Shown here in pieces: positions 19,901 to 33,184 of a DNA stretch of 64,000 nt (position 1 is the first letter of the stretch; every line of letters begins with the position of its first letter). The notes under the pieces were generated by a model. The model had not been told where the DNA came from. It did not search any database and saw only the letters and a program-made list of their open reading frames with translations. A program made the translations under genes and the position numbers. The DNA lies in NCBI GenBank assembly GCA_026419785.1, contig JAODTK010005632.1, positions 62,001-126,000 of the forward strand, written 5' to 3'. This DNA comes from Sclerodactyla briareus (lineage: Eukaryota; Echinodermata; Holothuroidea; Dendrochirotida; Sclerodactylidae).

Positions 19901-22900
19901 TCGATTCTGAATTTAGCTTAATACGTACTCGGCTTCATCTCGTCCATTATTTAGCTAAATTCAGGTTTTCGACTGTTGTTTTTTGTAAATGTCTCTCAGT
20001 TCAGTTCAAACTTCAACTAATAGTTGCATATGTTGTCAAATGCACTTATGTTTCATGGGAGTACCCCTTTACCCATATGATGCCACTGAGTACTAGAGAT
20101 CTCAGGATAGGCCAGGGCAGGCAATATACTCCACACCACAATCTCGAGCTCAGTGATGATTGTGATGGTCCTTTTCGGTTTTTTGGAATTGGAGAAGCCC
20201 TCCGACCCTCACATGTATCTCTAATTGACCATGTATCACTTTATGATAGCCGTCGGGTAAATGATCTCTCCGAATAAATGAGTATGTGGAGCTCGGCAGT
20301 CGATCCAACGATATCGGAAGTTAGGTCTAGGTAAACCCCCGTCCACCGCATTTTAAATGGTGTTAATTAACAGTTAACAACGCTTTTTTGTTCAGACTAA
20401 AATCATCAGCAGGTGTTTGTATACAACCTCAACTGTAATTAACAATCAAAATGGTAGCTGGGAATGCATTTTTTTCATATTGTACCACAAACAGTTGATG
20501 TAATAATCTCTTCCGGAATAAGTTCGTATGAACTTGTCATTCGTTATTATTATAGGGTGACGGAGTTTGTCAAGTTATATCTGTCGATAACAAATGAATC
20601 CGACAAATAGGTGGTAATGTGCTTGCTTTTTTATTCAAACATTGTGGCCTCCAGTTCTCTTCTGACTACCCCAGACATATTTATCGCAGATTTGTTAGCG
20701 CTATAGTGGAAATAACATAAAAAGTTCTAGAAAAGCGGGCTATGTAGTATGCTACGAGTAATTGTTATTTGGCAAATTCATACACAGCCTATGATTTTCA
20801 ATTAGAATGGGTAGAATGTATTTCTGAATGAGAAAGTACCCAATAACGGCCAGGTGTATACGGAGGCTGGTAATTCTATTAAAGGAGCTTTGCCGTCTGT
20901 TTTTAATGACTGGGCAACCAGCGGGACCAGCGTCCTTCGAAAGGACATCACGATCGAACAACTCTGCGTCAGTGCAATTCGAACTCATGGATACGGTTAT
21001 ACGTCATTATGGTATGTCAAGGCAATAGTTTGAGCGATATGTTTGCTGTAAAACGCAAACGGACGCGTCCTTCATTCTCTGAGTGGACTGCGGACACGAT
21101 ATTGCTGTTCAGTGTTGATAACACGAGGATTATTTCAGACGTACAACGACATTACGGCATGCTTATACATTACCAGTTAAACTTACATTACATGCTGGAC
21201 TTCTCATATATTATCTGATCAAATTATACCATATTTATGTTTTCAGGACGATGAGATCATTGATTGAAATGTTACGGAATTATCGATATAAACGTTCCTA
21301 CATTTATCGGTGAAATGATTAATACAAAATCTGTTTTACACTGATACAGGTATATAGTTATAGTGTACTACCATTGATTTGGGACAACATTGTTGTTACA
21401 AAATACTACATTAGTCGGCAAATATTCGTACCTATCGGGGTAGTTACATAGTATCCATCAATTGTTGGCATCAATTTCGGTGGTAATATACTTCAGGACC
21501 CGTCCCATACATGTCAGTTGGAACACAGGATCATGTTATTTGGCAACAGTCGACGTGTCGCTATAGATCATTCCCTATCACACTTGGAAGTAGTATCGCT
21601 AATGGCAGAAATAACTGGGGCTAAAAAGTGAATAACATTATACCATGCATGCATAAATGATACTAACGATGGAAGCAGTAGTTAAACTTGATTGCGAGGA
21701 AATCCTACTAGGATTACCAGAAATTAAATGAATAACGCGCGGTATATCGTATATAGCGAACAAAAGCAAAATTAAGGTATGAAGTCTCCATGGCCAGAAA
21801 GTTGTGGATAGTATACCTCCAAAACGTATTATTCCACTATCTTGTTCCCACTGTATTATACGTATCGAGTATAGTCTAGTTCATCTCTTTATTTTTTTTT
21901 CGCACATTTTCTGTATTGAAGTCACACGATCGATTATTTTTCATTTTCATCGAATCAGATAAACAAGCAAAGAGAAGATTATCCGATCCAGCAGTTGTTG
22001 ATTATCTTCTATAAAATCTAAGAGTGTTTATCAGTTGAGCAGATATTCATTGATCGAGCACCCCCCTCCCCCTCCCCACCCAAGGAATGAATATCTTTTC
22101 GCTACTGTTCCCACTCTGTACTGTGAAAGACGAACTGATAATGTGTAACCAATTATGTGTTGTTTCTTCTCCCCTGATTGGTTTATTACATTCATAATTT
22201 CTGTTATGGTTGGTGTTTTTCAAGTTCACCTCAAGATTTATTAATTTATCAACCACCTCATTTATTTCTGAGCATCATTTCTCAGTCCATCGCTTATTCG
22301 AATTGGTCAGTGGCTTAACAAATTTTTCTTCACTTTGGTTCAATTCACACTTTGCACCCAACTTTCAGGTGACACATTCAGAGGGGTCCCAGGGGGGATC
22401 CGTAATATTTGTCAAAAATTCCGACAATTTCGCTAATTTCTGATTCCCTCGACTATGTTTTCCACTTTTCACGAAGTGATGAAGATGAGCAGGATGATAT
22501 GATTACTCCAGTCGAATGTTTCATTTCATACCAGGCTAATAAGAGAAAGAAGAGCTGGAGCTGGGTTATTTCTTCAGCACCATCGCTGATGAGACACAGA
22601 CAATCACCCTCGCATCAGGCTACAATATACTCTACTTGCGACGTTATTACCTGAAATTCGGTTCCACTGAATCAAGTCCCTGATATGTTTGTCAGATACT
22701 CTCATATGGCCAATGAATTGCCACAAGATGAAAGGTTGGAGTAAGTATGTATGGTTAAATGATCCATATGACTACAACTCCGTGTTTAGTTATTAGTATG
22801 ACATTTTTAGATCACACCTGCAGTCGTGACGCACATGGCCATCCGCCACTTTACGAGAATATCTAAATGACAATATCGAAGAGTTAATTTTGAATGGGCT

Positions 22901-24095
22901 TTTTACAGGATAGTCATTTTCTTCTTTCTCGTCTATTTTTCACCTGGTTTGATCAACTCCCTCACCAAGTCGTCGAGTATCCTCATTTCCAACATTGGCA
23001 AAGACCTAGATTTCACGAGGGTAGTCGAAACACAAATTACAGGAAAGAGGTGAATAAGCGGTGGTGTAGAAGAGTATAGGACGGTGGGTTGACGAGCACG
23101 GCCAATGTATGTTTATCCAGTGCGGAACTGGCCCGAGTGAGGATGGGTTTGACTGGGATGCAGCAGAAATTATTTTGAAGATCAGTGACAGAGGAATGAG
23201 TACGAGTACGGGTGTCAAGCTTGAGTACGGTTATGGGTATGGGCCGGGAAACAAGGTAAGGTTAACCACATTGAATAAGCAGTGAGTAATGAATAAGGGC
23301 AGAATGCCAAAACAGTTGTATAACCTAAACGCTATGTGGTCCTAAACAATCAGTGTTACTTTAAAAGGTCATCGATTGATTCATAGCAAAACCCCTCGAC
23401 CACTGATCAAACTAATGTATGAGCATACCATCAGATGCAATCTGGTGTGCAGTATGTATTTACCATGAGGTAAAATTATTATGGATGGGTCATTGCTAGA
23501 AAACCTAATCGTTTGTGGGAGTAAGCCCTCACGCCCCATAGATCCACTCCTGTGAAGGGTATATCAATAAGATCGCATTGGAAGAAAATACTGATTTAAA
23601 CACTATTAAATACTATAGCCGGTATTATGTGCCATTCTGGCAATATAGAAAACAGGTCTTGAAAACGCGAATGACAATTTTGTTTCATTTCCTCCTATCG
23701 AGTTGAACTGTCCAGATATTGCCGGAGGAAATGGTTCGTTGCACTGGTTAGTATTTATGCCCTACGATTTGACATGGTTTAAACGTAGCTCATTAAAAAC
23801 TGGTGTCGTATCTTCCCCTAGTCATTGCTCAGAAAAATGTATCTTTCATAACATTTAAACTGATGAACTGATGATAATTACAATTATTTAATTTTTTCAT
23901 AGATTTTTGGTCAACTTTGCATATGTATTATAGAGAATAGTCGGTACCGACCATGGCTCTAGGTGCGATTCTAACTTAAACAATATCCACTGCGTGTTTG
24001 TAGGTAATTCAAGATTCCATGTGAAACATTATTCTAGTGGCCATCTTAATAGCACGGTAGGAGCTACGAACACGACTAGAAAAAACAACAAAAAA
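16946..24095. other. gene-poor region, nothing recognised
   Basis: No ORF shows a recognisable domain. Homopolymers are present (C run about 17934-17947, C run about 18127-18136, T runs). The segments 17441-17659, 18629-18850, 20752-21028 and 22210-23079 are open for 60-80 codons without family features. A large composition of unknown intergenic or intronic DNA. Confidence 0.4.
20362..20443. repeat. 82-bp inverted repeat
   Basis: GTTAATTAACAGTT at the left is answered by AACTGTAATTAAC at the right, giving a small fold-back, MITE-like structure. No flanking target duplication was recognised. Confidence 0.45.
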
Positions 24096-24358
24096 CAGTA
24101 AGGACGCAATTGTTCAACCTACTGCGCATGCCGACAACCTCAACCATTTTCCGTACTACGTCGCGCAATGACGGGCGTCACTCACTTTTCATTTTGTCCC
24201 TACGACGTTACTTGACCCATCACTGGCATCATTCCCCATGCTAAACATGGAATTCGGAATTCTCGTTCATATTCGCACGCGCAATCGTAAAAACGTGCGA
24301 ATCTACATCACGCAACTGGCACATTGACACGTCGTTGAAATCTAAAGTGTCCTTACTG
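24096..24358. mobile_element. 263-bp MITE-like element, TIR CAGTAAGGAC
   Basis: Exact 10-bp inverted ends: CAGTAAGGAC at 24096-24105 and GTCCTTACTG at 24349-24358. The interior is non-coding and CpG-rich compared with its surroundings. CAGTA-type ends suggest a hAT-like or similar cut-and-paste family, but I could not find an unambiguous target-site duplication. Confidence 0.5.
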
Positions 24359-25149
24359 CTGGAAGGGGACGGGGTTCTACAACATTACGTCATACGTTGC
24401 TGTTGCCGTCGCCGTTGTGAAATCTCAAGCTCCTAATGTCTGTGCCAAGACGTGAGGCGATAATTTCACTAAGGTGCAGCGCGCATCTGCGGTGTACATC
24501 CTGGGGCACTATACAAAACAAATGTATGGGACACTCGTTGACATTCTTTGTCACTCGGTCTAAGTGGATCAAATCCACAGGGGTGGGTGCGGTGTCAGTT
24601 TCACCGCACATTAAGGCTCACATCTCAAACATTGAGTTTACCACGTTGGACGACCACCTGACGCTAATAATATTATATTTGGATGATTAAATCGTGTGTT
24701 AAGTTATACCTCATCACCAATGAATTGATTACGCATGCCTCTCAAACGCTCGGCAGGTTGTTCAAACTACATTACTTACGAACTCATAATACTCAGTATC
24801 AATAACGCTTTGCAAACGAACATTCCGGGTTCGGAATCCACAGTCACCGGACGTGTTCCTAGGTGGTTGTACTTGCAGTTGCGATGGGCGAGGTCTTCAT
24901 CTCTACTTCGTGGTGCAGTGAGTTTCGAGGTTACTGGTTTATATCACAAAGTAAGTCCCCGTCAGTCGGGTGCTAAAGCCTACACTTGGACTTGAACTTC
25001 GCTCCTCCAGGTTCCGAGAGTGATCGGGTTCTCGGATGTCCTTTCGAAAGGAACGAAAAATGGTGTTCCGAAGAGTAGGTTGATTGGTAACTCCCTGTTC
25101 GATATCTCAGAGTACTAGTCAGAGTTCCTTCCCTTTATGTTGTCGGTAA
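24359..25149. other. non-coding, nothing recognised
   Basis: Open frames at 24390-24690 (both strands) and 24735-24995 lack domains. No splice-supported exon was found. Confidence 0.35.
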
Positions 25150-25219
25150 CTTGCGAATTTATGTCTTCGACGTGGAAAAGCGCTATATAAGAACGATATA
25201 TTATTATTATTATTATTAT
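25150..25219 (+). mobile_element. 3' tail of an L2-like LINE or SINE
   Basis: The motif GAAAAGCGCTATATAAGAAC followed by an ATT trinucleotide run is typical of L2-clade 3' ends. Nothing diagnostic of reverse transcriptase is visible directly upstream, so this may be a short SINE that shares the tail. Confidence 0.5.
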
Positions 25220-25679
25220 CAGTGCCACGTACTGTTTGACGATCATTTGAATATTACCAAAATAATCATTACTTTTTCGCCAGATTGTTTTGCTTCTGAG
25301 AAATGCAAATTGACCGGGTCCGATGACAGGGAGTACTGTACCTCAAATCATGTACAATGCATTATTTGTAAATAAGAGAGATAACACCCTGTTAAGTGTA
25401 TGTCCCGTTTACCATTATTATCATTAGGGGAAGGTGGTGTCAGACATTCAACCATATCTGAAAATGCGCAGGCCACAAAATGGGCCCATTGCAAATGACA
25501 CCTTTGAAGCTACAAGCTCTACAATTTATCAACTCGGTGGACGTCCGTCTGCGCCAATTACGAAGCCTTGATTATATTAGATGCTTACCATTTCGGATCG
25601 TGTTCGTTGTAACTTCAACTTCGTTTCGCAATAGCCTGAAAAAGAACACCTGCTACATGTGGTCAGGGGTTTTCTCTTC
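25220..25679. other. non-coding, nothing recognised
   Basis: No coding or repeat signal was recognised. Confidence 0.35.
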
Positions 25680-26125
25680 ATTCCACATTTCGGGCAAGTT
25701 GATGTCCTTGCCCGACCCATGGTTTACGGTGTTTCTGAAGATTACAGTGTGCTCTGAGGACCGTAACCCATATTTGATTGATTTTCTTCCAAGAGATTGT
25801 TGAGTCCCATATTTCAGAGCAGGTTGATTTCCTTGCTCGATCCATGGTTTCTGTGTTCCTAAAGATACAATGTCCCATGAGGACTCGTTACCCAATATTA
25901 AATTGATGAATTGTTCAGGTGGCATAGAAATCCTCCTGTTTTAGTAGTGTGGAGGATTCGGAATATTGCGCCCGACTCTCTCCCTTTCTACTGTTCTGAA
26001 GATTACAATGTCCCATGAGGACCTGTAACATCAGATAAAGATGTTCAGGTGGCACATGGAATCCTCCTGTTTTGTAGTGTGGAGGATTCGGAAGTATTTG
26101 CACCCAACTGCGCCCGACTTGCTCC
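25680..26125. repeat. minisatellite, about three 110-180-bp units
   Basis: The words CTGAAGATTACA, GTCCCATGAGGAC and ATCCATGGTTT recur with variation at about 25735, 25860 and 25990. The longer segment TCAGGTGGCA...ATCCTCCTGTTTT...GTGTGGAGGATTCGGAA occurs twice, at 25915-25975 and 26045-26095. The open frames here on both strands reflect the repeat, not a gene. Confidence 0.7.
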
Positions 26126-29100
26126 CTTTTCAGATTTTGGTTTGCAACAAAATTGACAATTACAAAACGGTAGGTTTGGTTTTCTTGACTGGGGAAGACT
26201 CCAAAAGCCATTAAAACAGCTGCCGAAGGTCAATACAATACAAGCTAGCAGAGCAACCAGGAGGCTATGATGAGTGGACTTGCCTGCGGAAGTAGGCCTT
26301 GAAAATGCCTCCCACACAAAGGGATTCATTCAAATCCTAGCAGCCCCACCAACCTGCATTGCACAACCAGTGCAGCTGGTGGTGCCCAGTGACAGAACCT
26401 GGATAAATAAGATGGTCAGAACCCAGGATACACAGGGAACTCGTTTATAGCTTGTTCCCTGCACCTTTGTACTTTCCCAACTCTCATCCTCATTCTATCT
26501 GCTTCAACCGTTCTCCCCTTCAGTCGCCATTTGTGACAGGCGGGGAACACCGCAGGCCTTTTCCTACAACCCCCAGCCCCCCAATCTATTACTTCCCGTT
26601 ATTTTTTTTTCATTTTTTCTCTGGTCTCACGAAGATAGGAAACCAGTTTCTGTCGCAGATGTCTCCAATAACCTGGGCGAATGTTCTGCTGCGTACATTA
26701 TTTAGAGGCCATCCAATAAAATTAATATAGTGTCACCAAGCTCCGAGAAAATAACAGTAACAGAAACAGTATCAGGTACTTTAATATGTGTCACTGAATA
26801 TTTATCGAATCAATTCATTGCTGATATTATTGTTCGGAGTGGATTAGCCTAAACGTCGGTGCCCCGGACTACTGGACCTCCTCGAGGACCAAACACGCTA
26901 CCTTTTTGTCCGTAGACACTGCATAGCCAGGCTATAATAGTCATGGTGATGCGAGAGAAACCCATAAATTGATTAGCCCATACTTTTTGGAACCGTCGGG
27001 TGGGTGCCTGTTCACACAGTCAACGGTATATCACACTAATAGTCTACGATGTCACACCGCTAGTTCGCAATATTAGACGACAGTTTGTTACACCAAAATA
27101 GTCCACGATGTTTTTACCCCACTAGTTTTCGCACTATGGGACAAGGGGTATACTTGCTGTGTACCTCTCATCACCTGGGAATTGTCGGGCTGAATTTGAC
27201 AGTTCACGTCGCTTATTCGTTAGACTTTTATAATGTCTGACTTAGGGTCTGACAAAGGAGCAATATCGAAAACGATGCTGTGTGGTTGCCAAACACTCAC
27301 TGAAATCGGGTTGATTCGGATTTAATTGGGGTATCGATTCAGGCGAAATATTCTACAGTAAACGCGGTTCGTTTGGACATTGCTCGAAACTGATTTAGAT
27401 AACCTTCAAACTTAAAGATGTAAAAATAGAGATGAAATTAAACCTAGCAGACCAATTTCTAACGAATTGTTCTTCTTCTTCTTCTTCTTTTCTTCTTCTT
27501 CTTCTTCTTCTTCTTCTTCTCTGCTTCTTCTTACAGACGGAAAGTACATGTATAAAACACACACACACACAATACACCTGCGTGACCGCATATATACTTT
27601 TTGCCCTAGCGAGGAATCTTAAATTATGTTCTATTCGAATATACTGTTGCCACATCTCAGCTTGTTCATCATGTCGGGCGCGCGGATATAAATAGGTGGG
27701 ATGAAGATTGCGACACAAATTATATGCGTGTGTTTTATATCGTGTCGTGTGTTGAATACTGGAAGGCTCAAAAGAATGTAGTTCGTGGCTATTGACATAA
27801 TCACTAATCAAAATCGTTCGTCCTTGCAAATTGCTGAAAACGTGATTATTTTGATGATTTTGATCTCACCCAGCCCTTTCGAGATCAATGGTATAATAAG
27901 ATAATGTGTCAGTTAAATAACGATATTTCGTTCATTTTTTTTCCGATCCGGGCTTGAGTTGCCGGATAACGTCGACTCGGGATTGATTCCTCCTCTACTG
28001 ACACAACGAGGATTACTAGGTCTGTATGAAGTAACATTTAGTGATGATATGCCTCGCCTATCTCTATACATGTTCCTTGGATATATTATTAGTATCAGAT
28101 ATCTTCAGACATCCAGTGCAAGTGTCGTCCTGGGATGATCTACCGGTGGCAATTCTGATTGTGTCTGTGGGTCCGCTATGTCAGCATCTCCGCCCTCACA
28201 CCCGCTACCCCGTTGCTGTCCCAACCTGCTCACAGTGTCTGGCTCATCAAAACAAACCGTATTAATAGAACTAAATAATGACAGTCCATATTGAGAGACC
28301 AAGGGAATTTAGGACATCGGGCTTGTTATCGTACAATGATTAGTGGACCTTATCATGAGTAACATCATGTGGTTCATTTGCTAATGTCTTGGGCAAAACA
28401 ACCTATCCTAGTTTTAACAATACCAATTCGACAGGCTATTAGAGGATCCGTAAGGCAACCAATTAGGCACGATGTAGACCATATACGCAACTGATAGTAG
28501 ACTTTTACCTGCATCCGGTAAACGATTTCTTGGTGACTGTTTTACACCATTATTCGGTAGTGGTAACACAATGGTAACTGCTGATATTACGATCATCTTC
28601 ATTTAAATGCGTCGAGATCTCCATAACACGACCTGTAATCATAACCCCCACCCCCCACACACACAATATATACACGAACACACGCACACATATTGATATT
28701 TCCTTGAGTCTACTACTTGGATTGTCGTCAATTAAAAGGAACTTGGATGAAAATATACTGCCAACCAGCATTTAGATAAATTGAGACAAAATGGATAGTT
28801 CGTCATTTTTAAGTCAAATAAAATTTGGCCTAATAATAAGGTTGAAAAGTATCGTTTCAAATTTACATATTAGCCCCCCTTACGATATTCAGTGGTGAGT
28901 CATGCAACATTCGCCGTCGCTTGTTCGCTGGACGCTAGCAGACGACATCCATCCATCTTTAACTACAGGTAGTCAGTGGATTGTCATTGCCACAAAGGTT
29001 TGTTCGGACTTGAATCAGCTCTAGGCAACGGTACTGATACGAAATGCTGCGCCTCTCTAACGTAAACTGTGGTAGTTTGCAGTTTCTGCCATTCAGTGGA

Positions 29101-29404
29101 AAGAAAACTACTTCAGTTCCGTTCCATAGTTCTTATTTTTAGACGTTTAAAATCCGGATTTGATTAACGCGTGTTGGACAGTGTGTCGAAGTTTACACAT
29201 CTTCACCAGCGTAGGAGCCAAAATACCATGTTCTTACGCAAATTAATGACAATTCAAGAGCATGTATTCGAGGTTTTTATGGTATAATATAGCTAAATTT
29301 CTTGACTTCTATGTTGTTATTCATGCATACAATAAGTAAATATTCTGTGATAGAATATGAATCATAATTTTCAAACGATCATATACTTCCTCCTGTCCCG
29401 TTAG
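26126..29404. other. non-coding, microsatellites only
   Basis: No domain-bearing ORF. A TTC repeat (27470-27532), a short CA run (27559-27572) and a C/CA-rich stretch (28648-28690) are present. A minus-strand frame at 28105-28302 is acidic and open but has no recognised family. Confidence 0.4.
27470..27532. repeat. TTC trinucleotide microsatellite
   Basis: About 20 TTC units with one interruption. They generate poly-Leu, poly-Ser and, on the other strand, poly-Arg/Glu/Lys tracts in overlapping frames. Confidence 0.95.
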
Positions 29405-29555
29405 AATTTCATGCTTTCCCGACGATGGATTTTGGCACCGGAATGTGGAAGGTATTTATTGCCGATATGCTGTTTTCATGCCAGCTACATACCGGGCATG
29501 CATAGATGGCAACTGCTCATGGTATTATTATAGTAGTCAAGCGGATGCCATCCAG
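29405..29555 (+). CDS. candidate orphan exon, Cys/Tyr-rich
   Basis: A 151-base open block lies between a pyrimidine-rich acceptor (CTTCCTCCTGTCCCGTTAG) and a GTACGTG donor. The phase-1 frame reads ISCFPDDGFWHRNVEGIYCR, then ACIDGNCSWYYYSSQADAIQ, with four cysteines and many aromatics, which suggests an extracellular module. I do not recognise the family; an Ig-like or lectin-like fragment is possible. No partner exon is seen nearby, and a CR1 fragment begins 140 bases downstream. Confidence 0.3.
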
Positions 29556-29693
29556 GTACGTGTAAACATTGGTCCAACTGGCTGTTCAGCCAATAGCAAA
29601 ATTACGAAGAGCATTAAAACAAGTCTCAGATGGGCATTCGGACTGGGGGCCGTTGACGGAGGGCATCGTAGGGTAGAAAAATAAGTGTCTGAG

Positions 29694-29975
29694 AGATTTG
29701 GAGTTTCGACCCGAAAAGTTGAAAGCGTCTCGTTTTGACATCATTGGAGCTCAGACGAATTCGAGGTGATGTGGTTCAGGTTTCAAAGGTGTCCATGTTC
29801 TCGGTGTCCTTGTCCTTCGACTACTTCTTTGATTTTTCGGATGGTTACCATTTAGGGAATCTTCGTCTCAAACTCGTGGCAAGCGTGGCATGTGAGTATT
29901 CGGACTATTGTTTCTCTCAGAGAGTTAAGAGTGATCAAGAAAGTGAAACAGCTTCTGAAGCGATTTTATTTAGAA
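29694..29975 (+). mobile_element. CR1-like ORF2 C-terminal fragment
   Basis: The plus strand reads LRRIRGDVVQV, then FDYFFDFSDGYHLGNLRLKL and SDYCFSQRV. This matches the C-terminal end of CR1-clade reverse transcriptase proteins (R-R-x-R-G-D-x-I-Q-V-F-K followed by FF...LR...KL...FFSQRV). It aligns by eye with 42800-42960 and 62385-62610 of the other CR1 copies but is more diverged. It lacks all the catalytic boxes. Confidence 0.65.
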
Positions 29976-30419
29976 ACAATCCTCATTAAAACGGACTTGT
30001 CGATAAGCATATATAAGGTAGGAGTATAACATCAGTGTGCTGACTGTTAGTATAGGAAACGCCAGCTTTGACAATATAGGAATTTCACATAAAGAAGGTT
30101 GGAAATACATATACTGTCGTGCAATAGGCCCTCGCTTAGTGTTCCTACTGGAGCTCCGCATCGAAATCTGAACCCACCAGGAAATAAAACATTCTTGATT
30201 CCTGACACAAATAGCCCTTCCCTTATGAGAGGTCAACATATCCCTGGTCGACCGTGAACCACGACGGCATCCGTATATGCGCACTGTCATCTGAGGCCAA
30301 AATCCCTGCTCTTTCAACGTTGTACACTCGATAAAAAGGCTGATACAGGAAACATCCGGACTGAATTGTCCGTTTTCCAGAACAAGGTTTGTTCTTGAAA
30401 ACAATGCCAGCCAGAGAAT

Positions 30420-32420
30420 GTTGAAAACCCCTGGAAGACTTTAAAAATACGCTCCAGGTGGTGATGAATAGGACATCTTACAAAATTGATCACCAGTGAG
30501 AACAAATTACCATGGTTGCAACGAAAGAGTGTAAAGGTCATTGAGGCGTAAACAAAAGGCCACAATAAGGCAAGGGTAGGCCAGAGGGTGATGACTGGGA
30601 ACATTTAGGGACCTCAGGAGAACTCTCACAAAGGCACATAGACCGCACAAAGAAGATACATCGGACAAATTTGTATGGACTCAAAGAAGAAATTCTGGTT
30701 CTTTCGTGAGCAGACTAAAAAAGGACCCAACTGACTTCCGACCATTGGTGATTCAGGGTCTTTTGAGAATATGATAATATGTCAAACAGGCCGAGTGCGC
30801 AACATAGCAGTTGAAGTATGTTTTCAATAAAGAAAACATGGGAACCATGCCACGCCTGGGGTGTCAAATCTCCATCGAGACGATATCCGCAGTTACTGCC
30901 TAGGGAGTGAAGAGATGATCTAAAACTGAACCCGAACGAAGCCAATGCCCGGATGGCATTACCCCCTGGATCTCAAAGAATTGGCAACAGAAATTGCCCC
31001 GGTACTGACCATCCATCTTCAAAAGCCTCGTTGGACACTGGGCGCCTGCCTTATGACTGGAAAGTGGCCAATATTTCGCCTATACATAGGAACGGCCACG
31101 CCTGAGGATGTAATTATCGGACCAATTCTCTTTGAACTTGTTATTAGAAAAAGGTTCGAAACACATAGTTCAATCGCACCAAAGGGGCATTACGAAACAC
31201 ATAATATCCTGACACCACAGCAGCATGGTTTTTAGAGTCAATATTCTTGTGAGACCAGGACAAAAACTATTCACGGACTCGACTTTTCCCTAAATACAGT
31301 AAGCGATGATGTCATAATTTAGGACTTTCGAAGGCCGTTGACACGGTCCCCAACAAAACGGCTTCTTTCCAAAACTAACGCATTTACGGAGTAGACGAGA
31401 GACTGCTGCACAGTGTGAATTTCAAACTCATTAAGAATCGTGAGCAACGGAGTGTTTTGGGTGGCAATTTTCCAATTGGGCGGACGTTGACTCCGTTGTT
31501 CCACAAGGAAACAGTTTTCTTGGAGACCATGTTGTTTAAACACCTACATCACTGAACTTGCCAAACCATTTACACTAGACTGTTCGACTTTTTGCTGAGA
31601 CGTGTCCTTTATAAGAACATTCAATCAAACAGACCCAATCGCTCCCCCAAAGCGACCTGAATCCATGTCCTCTTGGGCTGAAACATGGCAATGAAATTTA
31701 ACACAAAAAGGTGTTATGGGATTCGTATATCTGCTGGACCTTATTCCAGTAAACACCAATTATACTCTTAGTGGTACCATATTAGAGAACACATCCTCAT
31801 ATTACCTTGGTGTTGATATCCAATAATATCTGAACGGGAACACCATTAAATCGGATAATCTGGCGGCAAATAAAACGCTTGGTTTTGCAAGCGGAACGAA
31901 ACCACAAACTCTGCACGCGGAAATAAAAAGAAGTGTAAAAGACCTCATTCGTCCCTCCGTCGAGTATTCTCCTTCGGTCTGGGACACCCATAATAATGAC
32001 CTCATCCAAAAGGTCGGAAGAAAAATTAAAAGGGCACAGTCAGAAGGGTGCTCAGTGACTATGACTGGGAACACAGTGCATCCACTCTTGTCCAACAGCT
32101 TGACTGGGAGAAGCTTTCTAACAGAGGGAGATAAATAGTCGTCCATTTTCATAAAGCCATAGAGGGGCAACTAGCCATACCGATTCTCAACTAACCGGCA
32201 GCGACCCAACGAAGACCCCGCGTTCAAAATTAAAAAATATCATTATATCGAACATCATACACGTCGGGACTGTTACAAATACTCATTCATCCCACGAACC
32301 ACAAGAGAGTGGAACAACCTCCCATCGAGCATCACAGCATTAGAAGACTCGGATCGCTCAAAGCTGCTGTCTGGGGCAATACGAACGACCATTTGGACTG
32401 ATTACCTTTCAACCTATTTT
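30420..32420 (+). mobile_element. L2-like LINE reverse transcriptase, decayed
   Basis: Recognisable plus-strand blocks appear in order, in changing frames: WEDFKNTL (about 30430); NEANARMALP-type text that restores to the A.GPDGI box with one base change in frame (30930-30970); DTGRLPYDWKVANISPIH (31036-31090); HNILTPQQHGF (31199-31235); a degenerate first catalytic box near 31320-31350; a thumb region with NKTLGFASGTKPQTLHAEIK (31868-31930) and PSVEYSPSVWDTH (31950-31992); and finally EWNNLPSSI (32307-32333). These are successive blocks of an L2/CR1-type ORF2. The YxDD box near 31585 is unrecognisably mutated. The upstream limit is uncertain. Confidence 0.8.
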
Positions 32421-33184
32421 ACCCCGCTCGTTCGGTTTCTCGCGGGATGTTTGGCAGTAGTATCACCGAAAAAGAGAAAGAATGAAGAAGAAAATGTGAA
32501 AGATTCCACGGACGGGGGTGGTGGCCAGACGGCCCGACGGGAGGATTATACCTAGCCCCCCCTCCCAACCCCCGCTCGATCCCGAGATGTTAACGCGGGA
32601 CTGCTGGGAACAAGATCTCGGAAGATTTCAAGCAACAATCAACGTCGTTCCCAGTACCCAGTCAGGTAAATTCTGGGTCAAGAAGAGGGACATAGATATC
32701 TGTGAGCATGGGCTAAGGAAGATATAAGTAGCAATCAACGACGACCGTATGCAGTAGGGCTGCAGAACCCTATATCCTTCGAAACAGTTAGATCAGGAAA
32801 AGCCAAGAGAGATAGCCATTCTAAAAAAAAATCAGGATAAAATGGAATCATCATCAAGGATTTTAAAAATAGGGCATGGAGTTGTAGATATACTAGAAGA
32901 CCGTAAACCGAGAGCCAAGTCGATATCCTGGGAATACAAAGAGGTTAATTTGGATTGCAAAAGAGGGAAATGTTCTACAAAGTTGTGAAAGGTTGTTCAA
33001 TGGTGGTTGCGAGAAAGTTTGATATTTAGTTTGGATATTCACGACCTAGTGCAAGCGAACCATAATTAGCCTCATTGAGGGTACCCCAATTGCTGAAAGG
33101 TTATAGTTAGAAGCGTGTCTCTCCAACAACCACAGGTTGCTACCACTCGCATATATTACCATGATTGATTATTTCCTTTTTTAG
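32421..33184. other. LINE 3' flank and unrecognised sequence
   Basis: The first 130 bases may be the LINE's 3' region (lysine/glutamate-rich frame KKRKNEEENVK). The rest has no recognised feature until a T-rich acceptor at 33184. Confidence 0.35.

Noticed and set aside
21950-22010. Possible second copy of the basic juxtamembrane exon (CAG then ATAAACAAGCAAAG)
   Set aside because: The start resembles the exon at 5520, but there is no donor at the right distance and no NACHT sequence follows.
27395-27829. 144-codon minus-strand frame with Arg/Lys/Glu tracts
   Set aside because: It is created by the TTC microsatellite; the flanking parts have no domain.
29970-30604. Long minus-strand frames
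   Set aside because: They are opposite the L2-like LINE region that reads on the plus strand and have no features of their own.
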